NCBI RefSeq assembly: GCF_019039215.1
Contig: NZ_JAHNZZ010000006.1
Location: forward strand, 1-38,169
DNA length: 38,169 nucleotides
Direction: 5' to 3'
Source of the DNA: Bacillus sp. FJAT-29790
GTDB lineage: Bacteria > Bacillota > Bacilli > Bacillales > Cytobacillaceae
Position 1 is the first letter of the stretch. Each line of letters starts with the position of its first letter. The notes under the pieces are model-generated. The model saw only the letters and a list, made by a program, of their open reading frames with translations. It had not been told where the DNA came from and did not search any database. This document shows positions 10,141-20,700 of this stretch, piece by piece. A program made the translations under genes and the position numbers.

Positions 10141-10418
10141 TGTTGAAGTAAAGTTTATATTTCTATAATGGTTCAAACTACAATTATGTGACTTTAACTT
10201 GTTTAGATTGCATGATACGGTTCCTTAATCAACACAACCATTCAGTTGCTTAAGCGGTAGAAAATGGAGGAGCATTTAAAGATGCCAAATGCAAAACTTT
10301 CACAGCTATTATTCAAAATATCCACATAGGAAAATGAATGCTATATTTTTGAAAAGATGATAAAATTTAAGTAATGAAATATTAATTTTCTTGAGGTATT
10401 TTATGAAAGGCATGATGA
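10141..10418. other. intergenic stretch before the XRE-cupin gene
   Basis: AT-rich. It holds a 15-codon frame (10282-10329, MPNAKLSQLLFKIST) behind a good GGAGGAG site, which may be the truncated start of a lost gene. A weak promoter-like pair (TTGAAA, 17 bases, TAATGA) lies at 10349-10377. Nothing else is recognised. Confidence 0.4.
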
Positions 10419-10976
10419 ATGTTGGATAATCTAGAATTAGGGAAAGTAATTGCAAAATTTCGTATAAAAAGGAATTACAATATTAAACAATTAGCAGAAA
10501 AAACTAATGTCTCTTCATCAATGCTAAGCCAAATAGAAAGAGGGCTTTCCAATCCATCACTAAATACTCTGCGGGTTATTGCAGCTGCATTAGATGTGCC
10601 TTTGCTTAGTTTTTTTACCAAATCCGAAAGAAGTAAGGATCTAATAACCAGAGCAGATGCCAGAAAAAAAATCGTATTTCCGCCACCGCAAAATTTAGAG
10701 TATATGTTGTTATCACCAGATTTGAACGGCTCAATTGAGATGGTCTTAATGAAAATACCGCCTGTGTCTCAGTCAGCCGAAAATCCTATGGTTCACATTG
10801 GGGAAGAAGTTGCATATGTGTTAGAAGGTAGCATAGTATTACATATTGGAGATGAAATCGAGACTTTAAATACTGGGGACAGTGTAAAAATACCATCTGG
10901 CGTACAACATAAGTGGGAAAATATTACAGATAAAGAAGCAACTATAATTTTTGCTGTTACGCCTCCCACATTTTAG
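10419..10976 (+). CDS. XRE-family regulator with C-terminal cupin
   Basis: A 185-residue protein. The N-terminal helix-turn-helix (about residues 8-62) includes IKQLAEKTNVSSSMLSQIER and SNPSLNTLRVIAAALDVP. The C-terminal cupin domain (about 110-180) has HIGEEVAYVLEGSIVLHIG and the PSGVQHKWEN barrel strand. Proteins of this build often control amino-acid catabolism, with the cupin as ligand pocket. It lies upstream of the D-serine permease and dehydratase, so it is probably their regulator; E. coli uses the unrelated LysR-type DsdC. AT-rich palindromes downstream are candidate operators. Confidence 0.85.
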   Translation: MLDNLELGKVIAKFRIKRNYNIKQLAEKTNVSSSMLSQIERGLSNPSLNTLRVIAAALDVPLLSFFTKSERSKDLITRADARKKIVFPPPQNLEYMLLSPDLNGSIEMVLMKIPPVSQSAENPMVHIGEEVAYVLEGSIVLHIGDEIETLNTGDSVKIPSGVQHKWENITDKEATIIFAVTPPTF

Positions 10977-11106
10977 AAAATATGATATATAAAGTGATGA
11001 TTTCTTAGACCGTTCAATAGCTCGTGTAATAGTGTGTTGCGTATGCACTAACATGAGATATGAAGCGGTTATTTTTGTGAATCGAGATTTTTTTAAAAGT
11101 ACAAGT

Positions 11107-11218
11107 TAAATTAAATTATATTTAATTTATTAAATCATATTTAATTTTATTCTTGATTTTATAAAATGAAGGCGCTATCATTAAATTGTATTAAATAAAT
11201 TAAATTACACTAAATAAA
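11107..11218 (+). promoter_or_regulatory. AT-rich operator-like repeats ahead of the dsd promoter
   Basis: Two perfect palindromes lie at 11107-11129 (10-bp arms, TAT centre) and 11129-11145 (7-bp arms, CAT centre). A tandem direct repeat of 19 bases with three mismatches follows at 11181-11199 and 11200-11218, built from TTAAATT/TAAATAAA. The block abuts a -35 hexamer at 11219. The arrangement suggests binding sites for the XRE-cupin regulator. Confidence 0.5.
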
Positions 11219-11247
11219 TTGACAATTCTGACCTCTGGAATTATATC
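11219..11247 (+). promoter_or_regulatory. sigma-A promoter of the permease-dehydratase operon
   Basis: TTGACA at 11219-11224, 17 bases, then TATATC at 11242-11247: a perfect -35, optimal spacing and a fair -10. It directly follows the operator-like repeats. Confidence 0.65.
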
Positions 11248-11263
11248 ATGAAAGGATGGTGTT

Positions 11264-11299
11264 ATGAAAGCATTTCTACGGTATCCGCTTCACAATTAG
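11264..11299 (+). CDS. possible 11-codon leader peptide or truncated gene start
   Basis: An ATG behind a good AAAGGATGG site opens a frame reading MKAFLRYPLHN and a stop, 17 bases after the -10. It lies in the long leader (about 170 bases) of the permease gene. It may be a leader peptide or the start of a gene whose body has been lost. No attenuator hairpin is obvious after it. Confidence 0.25.
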   Translation: MKAFLRYPLHN

Positions 11300-11432
11300 A
11301 GTAGCCCACTCATCTCTGCGTGATTTGTAGTTAATTGTTATCTCTACGGCTTTAGATTCATCAAAATATCGCTTTAGACAAGTGCTTAATAACGTTTTCT
11401 ACCTTAAACGAAGCAAAGGAATGAATATAAAA

Positions 11433-12770
11433 ATGCAAACAGGCGCAATGATGATGCTGATATTATTTTTATCTATAATATTACTTATATTTCTAATACT
11501 TAAATTTAAAATACATCCGTTTATTTCTTTGATTTTGGCGGGGATTTTTATTGGAGTAGCTACAGGCATGCCACTATCCCAAATTATTACTTCCATTGAA
11601 AGTGGAGTAGGTGGAACGCTTGGGTCACTAGCTGTTGTAATCGGTTTCGGGACGATCTTAGGTAAGATGTTGGAGATATCTGGTGGTGCTGAGCGCTTAG
11701 CACGAACAATGCTAAATGCTTTTGGAGAAAAACGTGCACCTTGGGTTATGTCACTTATTGGCTTAATTGCTGGAATTCCAGTATTCTTTGAAGTAGGTTT
11801 TGTTTTACTTTTTCCAATCATTTTCATTGTTGCTAGACAAGCTAAGATGTCGCTACTAAGGATTGGAATTCCTTTAGCTGTATCTCTGATGGTCGTACAC
11901 GCCATGGTACCTCCGCATCCGGCGGCATTTGCTATTACCGAGATGCTAGAAGCTGATGTTGGGAAAGTTATTTTATATGCACTTCTTATAGGATTGCCAA
12001 CTTCAATCATTGCTGGTCCAATCTGGGCTAAGTTCATTAGTCGTAAGCTTAAGACTGAAGAATTGAATGAATTAGAAGTAAAAGCCCCAACGCCAGATGA
12101 GAAGCTTCCTGGTTTCGGAAATACCTTATTTACGATTCTTTTACCTTTATTAATAATGGTAGGAAAAACAGTAAGTGATTTATATCTTACAGAAGGTTCC
12201 TTTTCTTACAATCTTGTTAGATTTTTAGGAAATCCAATTATCGCTTTACTTATTTCAGTATTTGTAGCTTATTATTCACTAGGACTCTCGCGTGGTCTAA
12301 AGATGAAAAAGCTATTGTCTCATACTGAGGAAGGATTTAAGTCAATTGCAGCCATTTTGTTGATAATTGGTGGTGGCGGTGCCTATAATGCCTTTTTAGT
12401 TGATAGTGGGTTAGGAAATGAATTATCGAATATTATGCAATCATTAAATATGAACCCAATTATTCTGGCTTGGCTAGTAGCTATAATTTTGCATCTTGCT
12501 ATTGGATCGGTTACAGTAGCCATGCTTAGCGCTGCGGGTATAGTCAGTCCTTTGTTGGCCATTTATCCAACTTTGAGTCCAGAAATTGCAGTTCTAGCTA
12601 TTGGTGCTGGAGCTATTGGATTTTGTCATGTTAATGATTCTGCTTTCTGGCTTGTAAAAGAATATTTGGGATTATCATTACCAGATGCGTTTAAGAGCTT
12701 CACTGCTGCAACTGTTATTGCATCGATTGTTGCGCTTGGAGGGGTGTTGCTTTTAGCGCAATTTGTATAA
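11433..12770 (+). CDS. GntP-family permease, probable D-serine transporter (DsdX-like)
   Basis: A 445-residue, 12-14 segment membrane protein of the gluconate:H+ symporter (GntP) family. Segments such as IESGVGGTLG, GTILGKMLEISGGAERL, VPPHPAAFAI, FTILLPLLIMVGKT and HTEEGFKSIAAILLIIGGGGA line up with what I recall of E. coli DsdX over the whole length. With dsdA following, D-serine is the likely substrate; gluconate or another hydroxy acid cannot be excluded. Candidate starts are ATG 11421, too close to the AAAGGA site, and ATG 11433, 12 bases from it; the latter is preferred. The dehydratase starts 49 bases downstream, with no terminator between. Confidence 0.85.
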   Translation: MQTGAMMMLILFLSIILLIFLILKFKIHPFISLILAGIFIGVATGMPLSQIITSIESGVGGTLGSLAVVIGFGTILGKMLEISGGAERLARTMLNAFGEKRAPWVMSLIGLIAGIPVFFEVGFVLLFPIIFIVARQAKMSLLRIGIPLAVSLMVVHAMVPPHPAAFAITEMLEADVGKVILYALLIGLPTSIIAGPIWAKFISRKLKTEELNELEVKAPTPDEKLPGFGNTLFTILLPLLIMVGKTVSDLYLTEGSFSYNLVRFLGNPIIALLISVFVAYYSLGLSRGLKMKKLLSHTEEGFKSIAAILLIIGGGGAYNAFLVDSGLGNELSNIMQSLNMNPIILAWLVAIILHLAIGSVTVAMLSAAGIVSPLLAIYPTLSPEIAVLAIGAGAIGFCHVNDSAFWLVKEYLGLSLPDAFKSFTAATVIASIVALGGVLLLAQFV

Positions 12771-12819
12771 AAAAAATAGGAACGAATATGAAGAAAATCT
12801 GAAAGGAAGATAGGTTAAT

Positions 12820-14175
12820 ATGGAGAATAAGATAATCCAAGGAAAAACCATAAAGGAATGGGAAGAGAATTATCCTCTAATGAGTAAGATTATTTCAACT
12901 GAAGAAGTGTTTTGGACAAATTCAAAATATGAAAAATTTGAAGATGCTATTAAAAAGATATCTTTATCAGAGAAGGATGTAGAAGAGGCAGCGGAAAGAT
13001 TAAATCGATTTGCTCCATATATCGCTAAAGTTTTTCCAGAAACAGAAAAAACGAATGGGATTATTGAATCACCTATTGTTCCAATTCCTTCTATGCAAAG
13101 TAAGATGGAAGAGACATATAATCAAGAAATTTTAGGTCAATTATTGCTCAAATGTGATAGCCATCTTGCTATTTCGGGATCAATTAAAGCAAGAGGCGGT
13201 ATTTATGAGATTTTAAAACATGCAGAAGATTTAGCTATTGAGAATAACATGCTAACAATAGAAGATGATTATTCAATTATCGCTAGTGATAAATTTAGAG
13301 AGTTCTTCTCTAAGTATTCGATTGCAGTAGGATCAACTGGAAACCTAGGACTTAGTATTGGAATAATGAGTGCGCAATTAGGTTTTAAGGTTTATGTTCA
13401 TATGTCAGCTGACGCAAAACAATGGAAGAAAGACCTCCTTAGAAGCAAAGGTGTTACAGTAATTGAGTATGAATCAGATTATAGTAAGGCAGTAGAGGAA
13501 GGTAGAAAACAAGCAGAAGCTGATCCAAATATGTACTTTGTTGATGATGAAAATTCGACTAACTTGTTTTTAGGATATGCTGTAGCAGCTTATAGGTTAA
13601 AAAAGCAATTAGAAGAAATGAATGTAGTTGTAGATGAAGATCATCCATTATTTGTTTATCTACCATGTGGAGTTGGTGGCGGACCTGGTGGAGTGGCATT
13701 TGGGCTAAAGCTAGTTTTCAAGGATCATGTACATTGCTTCTTTGCCGAACCAACACATTCTCCATGTATGGTTATCGGATTAATAACAGGGATGCATGAT
13801 AAAGTATCGGTACAAGATTTTGGCATCGACAATATTACTGATGCAGATGGACTCGCTGTTGGTAGAGCTTCAGGTTTCGTAGGAAAAACATTAGAAAATT
13901 TAATAAGTGGATCATATACTGTAAAAGATGAACAGTTATATATCCTCTTAAGTATGTTATCCGACTCAGAAAATATTCAATTAGAACCTTCTGCATTAGC
14001 TGGAGTCCATGGCCCAATTCAATTATTCAGAGATGAATATGGACAAGAGTATATAGAAAGTAACAACTTAAAAGATAAAATAAAAAATACTTCACATATC
14101 GCTTGGGCAACAGGTGGTAGTATGGTTCCAAAAGATGTAATGGAAACCTATTATAAAAAGGGAAAAGAGGCATAG
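12820..14175 (+). CDS. dsdA: D-serine ammonia-lyase (D-serine dehydratase)
   Basis: A 451-residue PLP enzyme of fold type II that deaminates D-serine to pyruvate and ammonia in the cytoplasm. The PLP lysine is K123 in SGSIKARGG. Further marks are [11 protein letters not shown], which binds substrate carboxylate, and the phosphate-binding glycine loop [13 protein letters not shown]. Length and motifs match DsdA (about 440-450 residues), not L-threonine dehydratase. It is the last gene of the operon with the DsdX-like permease and is followed by a terminator. It would detoxify D-serine and yield carbon and nitrogen. Confidence 0.94.
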   Translation: MENKIIQGKTIKEWEENYPLMSKIISTEEVFWTNSKYEKFEDAIKKISLSEKDVEEAAERLNRFAPYIAKVFPETEKTNGIIESPIVPIPSMQSKMEETYNQEILGQLLLKCDSHLAISGSIKARGGIYEILKHAEDLAIENNMLTIEDDYSIIASDKFREFFSKYSIAVGSTGNLGLSIGIMSAQLGFKVYVHMSADAKQWKKDLLRSKGVTVIEYESDYSKAVEEGRKQAEADPNMYFVDDENSTNLFLGYAVAAYRLKKQLEEMNVVVDEDHPLFVYLPCGVGGGPGGVAFGLKLVFKDHVHCFFAEPTHSPCMVIGLITGMHDKVSVQDFGIDNITDADGLAVGRASGFVGKTLENLISGSYTVKDEQLYILLSMLSDSENIQLEPSALAGVHGPIQLFRDEYGQEYIESNNLKDKIKNTSHIAWATGGSMVPKDVMETYYKKGKEA

Positions 14176-14210
14176 CTACCCTGATATAATTAAAAGTTCA
14201 CTTTCATGAA

Positions 14211-14252
14211 AGGGGCTATCTCAAATTAGCAAGAGATAGTCTCCTTCTTTTT
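14211..14252 (+). terminator. terminator of the D-serine operon
   Basis: An 11-bp stem with two G-T pairs (GGGGCTATCTC with GAGATAGTCTC) is followed by CTTCTTTTT, 36 bases after the dsdA stop. Confidence 0.8.
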
Positions 14253-14414
14253 ATAAGCACCTAACGCGGGGACTTCAAATTCCAAGGGAGTCTTGTCAAA
14301 GCCATTAGTATTAATTATTTATTGTCGAAAAGAATGAATAATTACGTTTTTGGTATTCGAATACAGTGAGATTCGCAGTGTCTCTTCAGTTCGTTGATAT
14401 GTTCTTCGGTGATC

Positions 14415-14841
14415 TTATCATTTATGAGAGAGGAGGAATATACAAGAATAACGTATGATATCACGCTATCAGTTGCCAAAACCTTAGCAAGATTGAATCC
14501 TCAAACCACATTTATTTATGTTTCAGGAAGTGGGACAGACAGTTCCGAAAAAGGGCGATCAATGTGGGCAAGAGTGAAGGGGAAAACCGTGAATGCTTTA
14601 TTGCATCTTCCGTTTAAGGCTGCCTATATGTTTCGTCCAAGTGTCATCATTCCACTATCATGGTGTGAAATCAAAAACAAAATTGTACCAATTTTTTTAT
14701 GATGTAATGAAGCCTTTGAATTCATTGCTATTGAAATTGAACAGTGTCATTACATCTGAACAATTGGGAAAAGCCATAATTGAGGTAGCAAGAAATGGTT
14801 ATTCTAATCCCATTATTGAAAATAACCAAATAAAAGGTTAA
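14415..14841 (+). pseudogene. NAD(P)-binding oxidoreductase/epimerase, truncated and frameshifted
   Basis: Two overlapping frames together read as the C-terminal two thirds of a small Rossmann-fold reductase of the NAD-dependent epimerase type: EEEYTRITYDITLSVAKTLA, FIYVSGSGTDSSEKGRSMWA, then RPSVIIPL continuing in the next frame as HGVKSKTKLYQFFYDVMKPL. One extra T near 14657 explains the shift. The N-terminal GxxGxxG nucleotide site is missing, so the gene lost its 5' end, probably by recombination when the island formed. The family assignment is from memory of the conserved pattern. Confidence 0.65.
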
Positions 14842-14867
14842 CGTAATCCCTTAATAAACGATTAATA

Positions 14868-14977
14868 ATCGTTAAAGATGTTACAATCCCTTTTGTCAAA
14901 AATCTTGATATACCGCACTTTTTGCACTCATTGTTAAAGATATTACACACTCTCATCTTACGGGCGGCATGATGTAA
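14868..14977 (+). repeat. 110-bp att-proximal repeat, copy 1 (ends in att core B)
   Basis: This 110-base stretch matches 32960-33069 at 93 of 110 positions by hand count with no gaps, and both end in the att core. Inside each copy, two 16-base direct repeats of the form YGTTAAAGATRTTACA start 62 bases apart (14870 and 14932 here). They look like arm-type recombinase sites on one side of an attachment site. Confidence 0.75.
14962..14977 (+). other. att core B
   Basis: GGGCGGCATGATGTAA, identical to the last 16 bases of groEL; the match extends one more T. It closes the D-serine compartment and opens the next one. Integrase remnant 2 follows on the minus strand, and repeats GCTAACATTTTGCTGACATT (15033-15052) lie between, as candidate arm-type sites. 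Confidence 0.8.
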
Positions 14978-15063
14978 TAAGTGCCTCCAACCCTTGATAT
15001 GACTGGATTTGTAAGTTAGATGAGAGTGGTTTGCTAACATTTTGCTGACATTGAGGATAGTAA

Positions 15064-15265
15064 CGGAGGCTTCTCATTAGTTCACTGAACTTTTGGGAAG
15101 CTTCTTTTTTCATTTCTTGCGTAACTTGAAGGTACACATTTTTCGTAATCTGATTATCGGTATGGCCAAGCCTGTCCATGATTTATTCGAGTGATACATG
15201 AGCCGCGGTAAGAAGTGATGTATGGGTGTGTCTTAGACTATGCGGTGATGATGGAGAAAATGTAG
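15064..15265 (-). pseudogene. tyrosine integrase, C-terminal remnant 2
   Basis: On the minus strand the reading is SPHSLRHTHTSLLTAAHVSLE, a TAA stop, then IMDRLGHTDNQITKNVYLQV and TQEMKKEASQKFSELMRSL. This includes the HxLRH and GH catalytic motifs and the catalytic Tyr of NVYLQ. A stop replaces one codon (likely Glu) in the middle and the N-terminal half is gone, so the gene is dead. It points toward groEL, like the other copies. The frame runs past the usual end toward att core B. Confidence 0.88.
15066..15110 (+). terminator. terminator-like hairpin inside integrase remnant 2
   Basis: GAGGCTTCTC pairs with GGGAAGCTTC (two G-T pairs) over a loop of about 25 bases and is followed by TTTTTT. 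Confidence 0.45.
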
Positions 15266-15795
15266 ATCTTATCTTGTTATCCATAACTTTTTGAGCTATT
15301 ATTTAACATGTTTTAGTATAAATAAGGGCGCAATTCCCATTTTATGATTACAAAGAACTATTGATACATAGTTCTTACTGTATGATACTTAAGTAATGGG
15401 TTAATAGTATCGTTTTAGGGGTATGGCGTGGATGGGAATAGATAGTTTTTTAACGAATTTAGTCAGAAGTCCCCTTCTTCTACGAAGTGACAGCGTAGTA
15501 AGTAGGGGATGAATGGCGTTTTTTTATGTCAGAAGACATAAACTCTCTCAGCGAATCAGTGAAGGATCTAGGAGAGTAGAAAGGGGGGAACGCACTTGAT
15601 TCGCACTCATAAAACGCCTATTCATGCATCCCAAACCAATCTGAATAGGTTCTTTGCTTTTAAACGAGAATCGGCTTTGGTGTTGAAAATGATATAGGGG
15701 CAGTGTCAAAGGTATAGTTACTTTCTGTTATATAGTTTTTTAGGTAGAAGTGGGTAGATAAAGTAATACATAGTAAAATATGAGGTGTCAAAATA
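15266..15795. other. non-coding, structured stretch ahead of the chemoreceptor gene
   Basis: No gene is seen. A perfect 9-bp inverted repeat lies at 15353-15376. At 15471-15508 CCCC and CTACG pair with CGTAG and GGGG, followed by ATGAATGGCG and seven T; a second hairpin (TATGTC, AGAA, GACATA) is at 15525-15540. A distant arm at 15611-15632 can pair with 15506-15522. CTCTC/GAGAG at 15543 and 15572 could also pair. It may be a structured RNA or the right end of an IS200/IS605-type element; I cannot name it. Confidence 0.4.
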
Positions 15796-17532
15796 ATGAA
15801 AAAGTTATCCTTGAAAGTAAAAAACATTTTATTTGCTTGTATCAACACTGTATTAGTAGGGGTCATATTAACAGCGGTAAGTTACTATATGGATTTAAAC
15901 TTTATTCTAAAACAGTTAGCTTCCGATTCAACAAAAACAGTTGAAGCATGGTCATCCGATGTATCAACAGATGAGGTTCTAGAGGTATTGGAAACAAAAG
16001 ATCCAAATAGTGAAACAGCAAAGAAGTTACAACAGCACTTTAATGATTTATCTAAATATCAACCTCAAGTGGCTCAAGGTTATCTATTTGGGGCTGAGCT
16101 AGAAAATGGAACAGATACTCGGATCATTTCGGGACCTGATTTTATCATGGAATTCATTGAAGAAGCTGGTTTAGGTATAGGGGACTTTTACACTCAGCCA
16201 GATCTTGTGGTTAATTTAATTGAGAAAATGAAAGAAACAAAAGTGATGGTAGTTTCTGAAACATACACAGATGATGTTGGTACATGGTTAACGGTGGCTA
16301 AACCATACTTTAATAGTCAAGGTGAGGTAGTTGCGTATTACGGGGTAGACTTTGACGCTAAGTCATATGTGGATGGTAAAAAGCATTTATTATTAGTTAT
16401 TTCAATTATCTTAATTGGAATCCTAATTTTAGTGAGTGCAATACAATACTTTTTTGTAACAAGATCGTTTAAGCCTATAGAAGAATTAGTAGCAGGGATC
16501 GAAAAAGTAACAAGAGGAAATTACGATATTACCCTCAAGGAGCACAAAGGAGATTTAGGGGTAGTTGTATCTAAATTTAACGAAATGCTTTCAAAAATCA
16601 ATAGTTTATTAAACTCGGTTAAATCTGCTTCCGAAGAAACAGCATCACATTCGAAATCTTTATATAATACAGTGGAAATAGCAGGAGAAAATATGAATGA
16701 AGTAACGAATGATGTAAATGCTATGGCTGAACGTTTCAGAATGCAGACAGAATCTACAAAAGAATTATTAACTTCTTTACAAGAGTTATCACTAGGGATT
16801 GGTTCTGTGACTAAAAACACCGCAGATGTAAATGAATTATCAGTAGCTACTGAGGAAAAGGCCAAAAGAGGGAATGAGTCTATTAATAAGGTAAAACAAC
16901 AAATGCAATTAATCGCTCAGTCATCGCAAAGTTCTGAGCAAGTGATTACAAATTTAAAAACTCGATCTAACAAAGTTAATGACATTGTAAATTTAATTAC
17001 GGATATTGCGGATCAAACTAACCTATTAGCGTTAAATGCATCGATTGAAGCAGCAAGAGCGGGAGAACAAGGAAAAGGTTTCGCGGTTGTTGCCAATGAA
17101 GTTAAGAAATTAGCTGAACAGTCTAGACTGTCCGCTGAAGATATTGCACATGTAATACTTGAAATTCAGAATGAAATTGAAGAGACTGTTCATTCCATTA
17201 AGGATGGTACACATTATATAGATGAAGGAGTTAATCTAGTTCATGTCGCGGGAGAAAGCTTCTCTGATATTGTAACAGCAACGCAAGAAGTAGCGATGCG
17301 GATTTCAGAGGTATCTGCCGCAACGGAGGAAATGTCAGCGGAAAATCAAGAAGTAACAGCCACATTTGAGCAGTTAACTATGCTCTCTAATCAAAATAAC
17401 GATACGGCTGAAGCAATCAGTCGAAATATAAATAATCAGCAAAATTCCTTTGACGATATTATTAGGTCAACTGAGTCTATGAACAGGGTTGTAACGAATT
17501 TGGATGATATCGTTACAACATTAAATAGATAA
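15796..17532 (+). CDS. methyl-accepting chemotaxis protein
   Basis: A 578-residue chemoreceptor. TM1 spans about residues 9-31, followed by an extracellular sensor region (about 32-195, Cache-like by length and the late [12 protein letters not shown] segment). TM2 is at about 199-218, then HAMP. The cytoplasmic signalling domain carries the hairpin tip [20 protein letters not shown], then [19 protein letters not shown] near residue 425. It would signal to CheA/CheW. The ligand is unknown. It stands alone, without che genes, ahead of the NRPS gene; no clear sigma-D promoter was found. Confidence 0.92.
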   Translation: MKKLSLKVKNILFACINTVLVGVILTAVSYYMDLNFILKQLASDSTKTVEAWSSDVSTDEVLEVLETKDPNSETAKKLQQHFNDLSKYQPQVAQGYLFGAELENGTDTRIISGPDFIMEFIEEAGLGIGDFYTQPDLVVNLIEKMKETKVMVVSETYTDDVGTWLTVAKPYFNSQGEVVAYYGVDFDAKSYVDGKKHLLLVISIILIGILILVSAIQYFFVTRSFKPIEELVAGIEKVTRGNYDITLKEHKGDLGVVVSKFNEMLSKINSLLNSVKSASEETASHSKSLYNTVEIAGENMNEVTNDVNAMAERFRMQTESTKELLTSLQELSLGIGSVTKNTADVNELSVATEEKAKRGNESINKVKQQMQLIAQSSQSSEQVITNLKTRSNKVNDIVNLITDIADQTNLLALNASIEAARAGEQGKGFAVVANEVKKLAEQSRLSAEDIAHVILEIQNEIEETVHSIKDGTHYIDEGVNLVHVAGESFSDIVTATQEVAMRISEVSAATEEMSAENQEVTATFEQLTMLSNQNNDTAEAISRNINNQQNSFDDIIRSTESMNRVVTNLDDIVTTLNR

Positions 17533-17708
17533 TAGATTTATTGGCTAATATGTATATCATTTAGGGGTCTAAGAATAAGGGGGGTATAGTATGAAGAATT
17601 TATAGAACATACTAGCATTCCCACTAAAATTCCCCACATAAATCGGGATACATTTTTATTAAAATGATTTTGGATTAAAACTTATACTAATTTAAGTTTC
17701 TACTAAAA

Positions 17709-17736
17709 AGGTTTCCTAGTATGCCCTAGGAAACCT
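17709..17736 (+). promoter_or_regulatory. perfect hairpin in the NRPS leader
   Basis: AGGTTTCCTAG and CTAGGAAACCT form a perfect 11-bp stem around TATGCC, eight bases before the ribosome binding site of the NRPS gene. On the plus strand no T tract follows. On the minus strand it is followed by TTTTT, so it could stop antisense transcription. As a plus-strand element it may be an operator or an mRNA structure. Confidence 0.5.
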
Positions 17737-17753
17737 ATTTAATGGAGGGCAAC

Positions 17754-20700
17754 ATGAAAAAAACATTATTAAATTTTCCAATCAAGTCAGATTTAAAAGG
17801 CAGTAAAAAAATTTATCACAGTAGTGTAAAAGAGTTACCTTATCAAGAGTATAATTATTTAGCGTCATCGTTTATAGCTTGGGTCTATAGAATGACGAGT
17901 GAAGAAAAAATAGTGATTAATCTTCTTAAAGGCGGGGTATATTATCCTGTTAAAGTAGAATTTAAAGGTGAAGTAACAGGAAGTTTTTTACTGAAATTAG
18001 TTGAAGAGGCTTTGCGGATGGAGGGGTCAAATAATTCTTCGAGTGATTTAATATTTAGCGACGGTTCAGCGAAAGCGCATAATGAGGCATTGCTAGAATT
18101 AATAGCAAATAAAAATTTCTATCATTTTTCAGGCAAAGAATATATATTAAATAGCAGTTATGAGACACGCTACTTAAGTTCCTATAACCTATTAGCACTT
18201 GACCTTAAAAATAATAGCAAAAAGCATGTTTTAGACCTAAATATGCTTACAGTTGAAGAATTGTCTCTTTGGAGATCAGTAAATAACAATAGTAAAGAGT
18301 ATCCAAAAGGGAATACTTTAAATGCCATATTCTCTAAAACGGCTATGCAGTATAAAGAGAAAATAGCGATTACTTGCGATCAGGGTGAGGTAACATTTTC
18401 TTCTATAGAGTCTCAATCGAATAGGGTTGCCAATTATCTTCTATCTAAAGGAGTGCATGTAGGGGATTACGTTTCAGTCTATATGGATAGAAGTTCAGAT
18501 ATGCTAATCACCATGTTAGGAGTAATGAAAGCAGGGGCAGTATATGTTCCTTTAAGTCCTGATAACCCAAAAGAAAGAAATGCATTTATTTTAGCAGATA
18601 CGCAAACGAAGTGTATTATCACTAGCAAACAGTATAATAAACTCTTAATGGGGTTCCTCGATAGTAACACACCATTCATGAATATAGAAGATATTCATTC
18701 AAGTTCAGAAAATCCAAATGTTAAAGTATCGGAAGAAGATATTGCTTATATCATCTACACTTCGGGTTCCACGGGTAATCCAAAAGGAGTTAAAATCAGG
18801 CATAAAAGTATTGTAGCATTCGGATACTCTATGTTAGATGCTTTCCCTATCACATCCGAGGATGTCTTGACGCAGTTTTACACTTTAACCTTTGATGCAT
18901 CTTTCTTAGAGGTGTGTCCTATGCTATTCACAGGAGCGAGACTTTATATGTTAACCGAAGCAGAACGGGTTGATGTAACCTCCTTTGCAGAGGCTTTAGA
19001 AAGAGAAAATATCACGTTTATCACTGCTTTTCCTGTGAGTGTATTAAAACAATTCTCTTTGTATGCAACAGAAAAAGAAGTCCAAGCTTACAGATCATTA
19101 AAAGTACATGGCGTTGGTGGTGAAACTTTAACAGGAGAAATTGCTCGATTGTTTCAACAAAAGTTTCCAAGTATTCCTTTAGTGAACATTTACGGACCGA
19201 CTGAGTGCACAGTTGCATCATCAGTACATAAGATAGAAGGTACATTCCCTAATCATAGAACAAGTGTACCAATTGGGAAACCATTAAATAACTACTCATA
19301 CTACATCGTAAATAAGCATAATCATTTAAATCCAATCGGTGTAGAAGGCGAGCTTCTTATTGCAACAGATGGATTATCTGAGGGGTATCTAAACCTTCCT
19401 AAGAATACAGCAAGCACCTTCGTCCAAACTCAATTAATAGATCGTTTAGTTTATCGGACAGGCGACAGTGCCAAACTACTAGAAGATGGGACAATTGAGT
19501 TCATTGGTCGAAAGGATAATCAAATAAAAATAAGAGGTTACCGAGTAGAGATAGGTGAAATTGAGGATAAGTTACTCCAAATACCGTTTGTAGAGGTTGG
19601 GGTAACAGTAGTGAAAAGTATTAATGATGATAACATGTTAGTAGCTTACTACACACTAAAAGATGGGGAAACAGGTTCTTCAAAAGAGGTATTGAATATA
19701 TTATCAGAAAGATTGCCAAAATATATGATACCATCTTACATTATCGAATTAAAAGAAATGCCTTTACTTCCGAATGGTAAGATTGATCGTAAAAAATTAG
19801 CGTCATTGCCTTTAATTAGTAGTTCAGATACGAATAAGAAACTTCCTACAAATGAAATTGAAGAGAAGTTAGCACAAGCATGGAAGGAAGTATTGAATCT
19901 TGAAACGGTAGGGGTAGACGAGAATTTCTTTGAAATTGGTGGTCATTCATTAAAGGTACTAGCAACTTTAACAAAGCTAAAGAAAGACTTCCCAACCCTA
20001 AAAATCAACGACTTTTTTAATCATCCAACCATTGAATCCTTAGCTCAAAAGATTGTCAGCGGTAGTGAGGGAGAGGGAGGGAATGGTTTGTTGAGTTTGG
20101 GTGTGACGGAACTATTCGAGCATCCAAAAAGATTAAGTTCTGATGTAGAGTATAAGGCTGTAAATCAAACAGGAATCCTCCTTACGGGCGTAACTGGTTA
20201 TTTAGGTTCTCATATCCTAATGGATTTAATAAGAGATACAGATGCAACCATATACACATTAATTCGTTCTAAGTCTAAGAAAGAAGCATTAGATCGATTA
20301 AAGTCAACATTAGCTTACTATGCATCAAATGATTTTTATAATAGCTATAATTTACAGGAAAGAGTAGTCGTATTATCGGGCGATTTTACGGAGTCCGGTT
20401 TAGGTTTATCAGATTCAGATAAAGAATTAGTACTAAATAATATCAACTCTATCATACACTGTGGAGCAGATGTACGTCACTTTGGTGCTAAAGCTGAGTT
20501 TGTCAAAACCAATATCAACAGTACTCATAATCTATTAGAATTAGCTACCACACTATCAAATGTAAGATTCCATTATGTTTCAACATTAGGTATTCCCGAG
20601 GATCTAGCAGTAGAGGGGTATTGGGATGCATTCATAGAAACTGATAATATTTCCGATGCACCACATTTAAGCAATCTTTATTCTGATAGTAAGTTAGAGT

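Noticed and set aside
11399..12037. Minus-strand 212-codon frame within the permease gene
   Set aside because: A shadow frame opposite a clear GntP-family membrane protein.
15266..15795. c-di-GMP riboswitch before the chemoreceptor gene
   Set aside because: The conserved core of the GEMM aptamer could not be found in the structured region.
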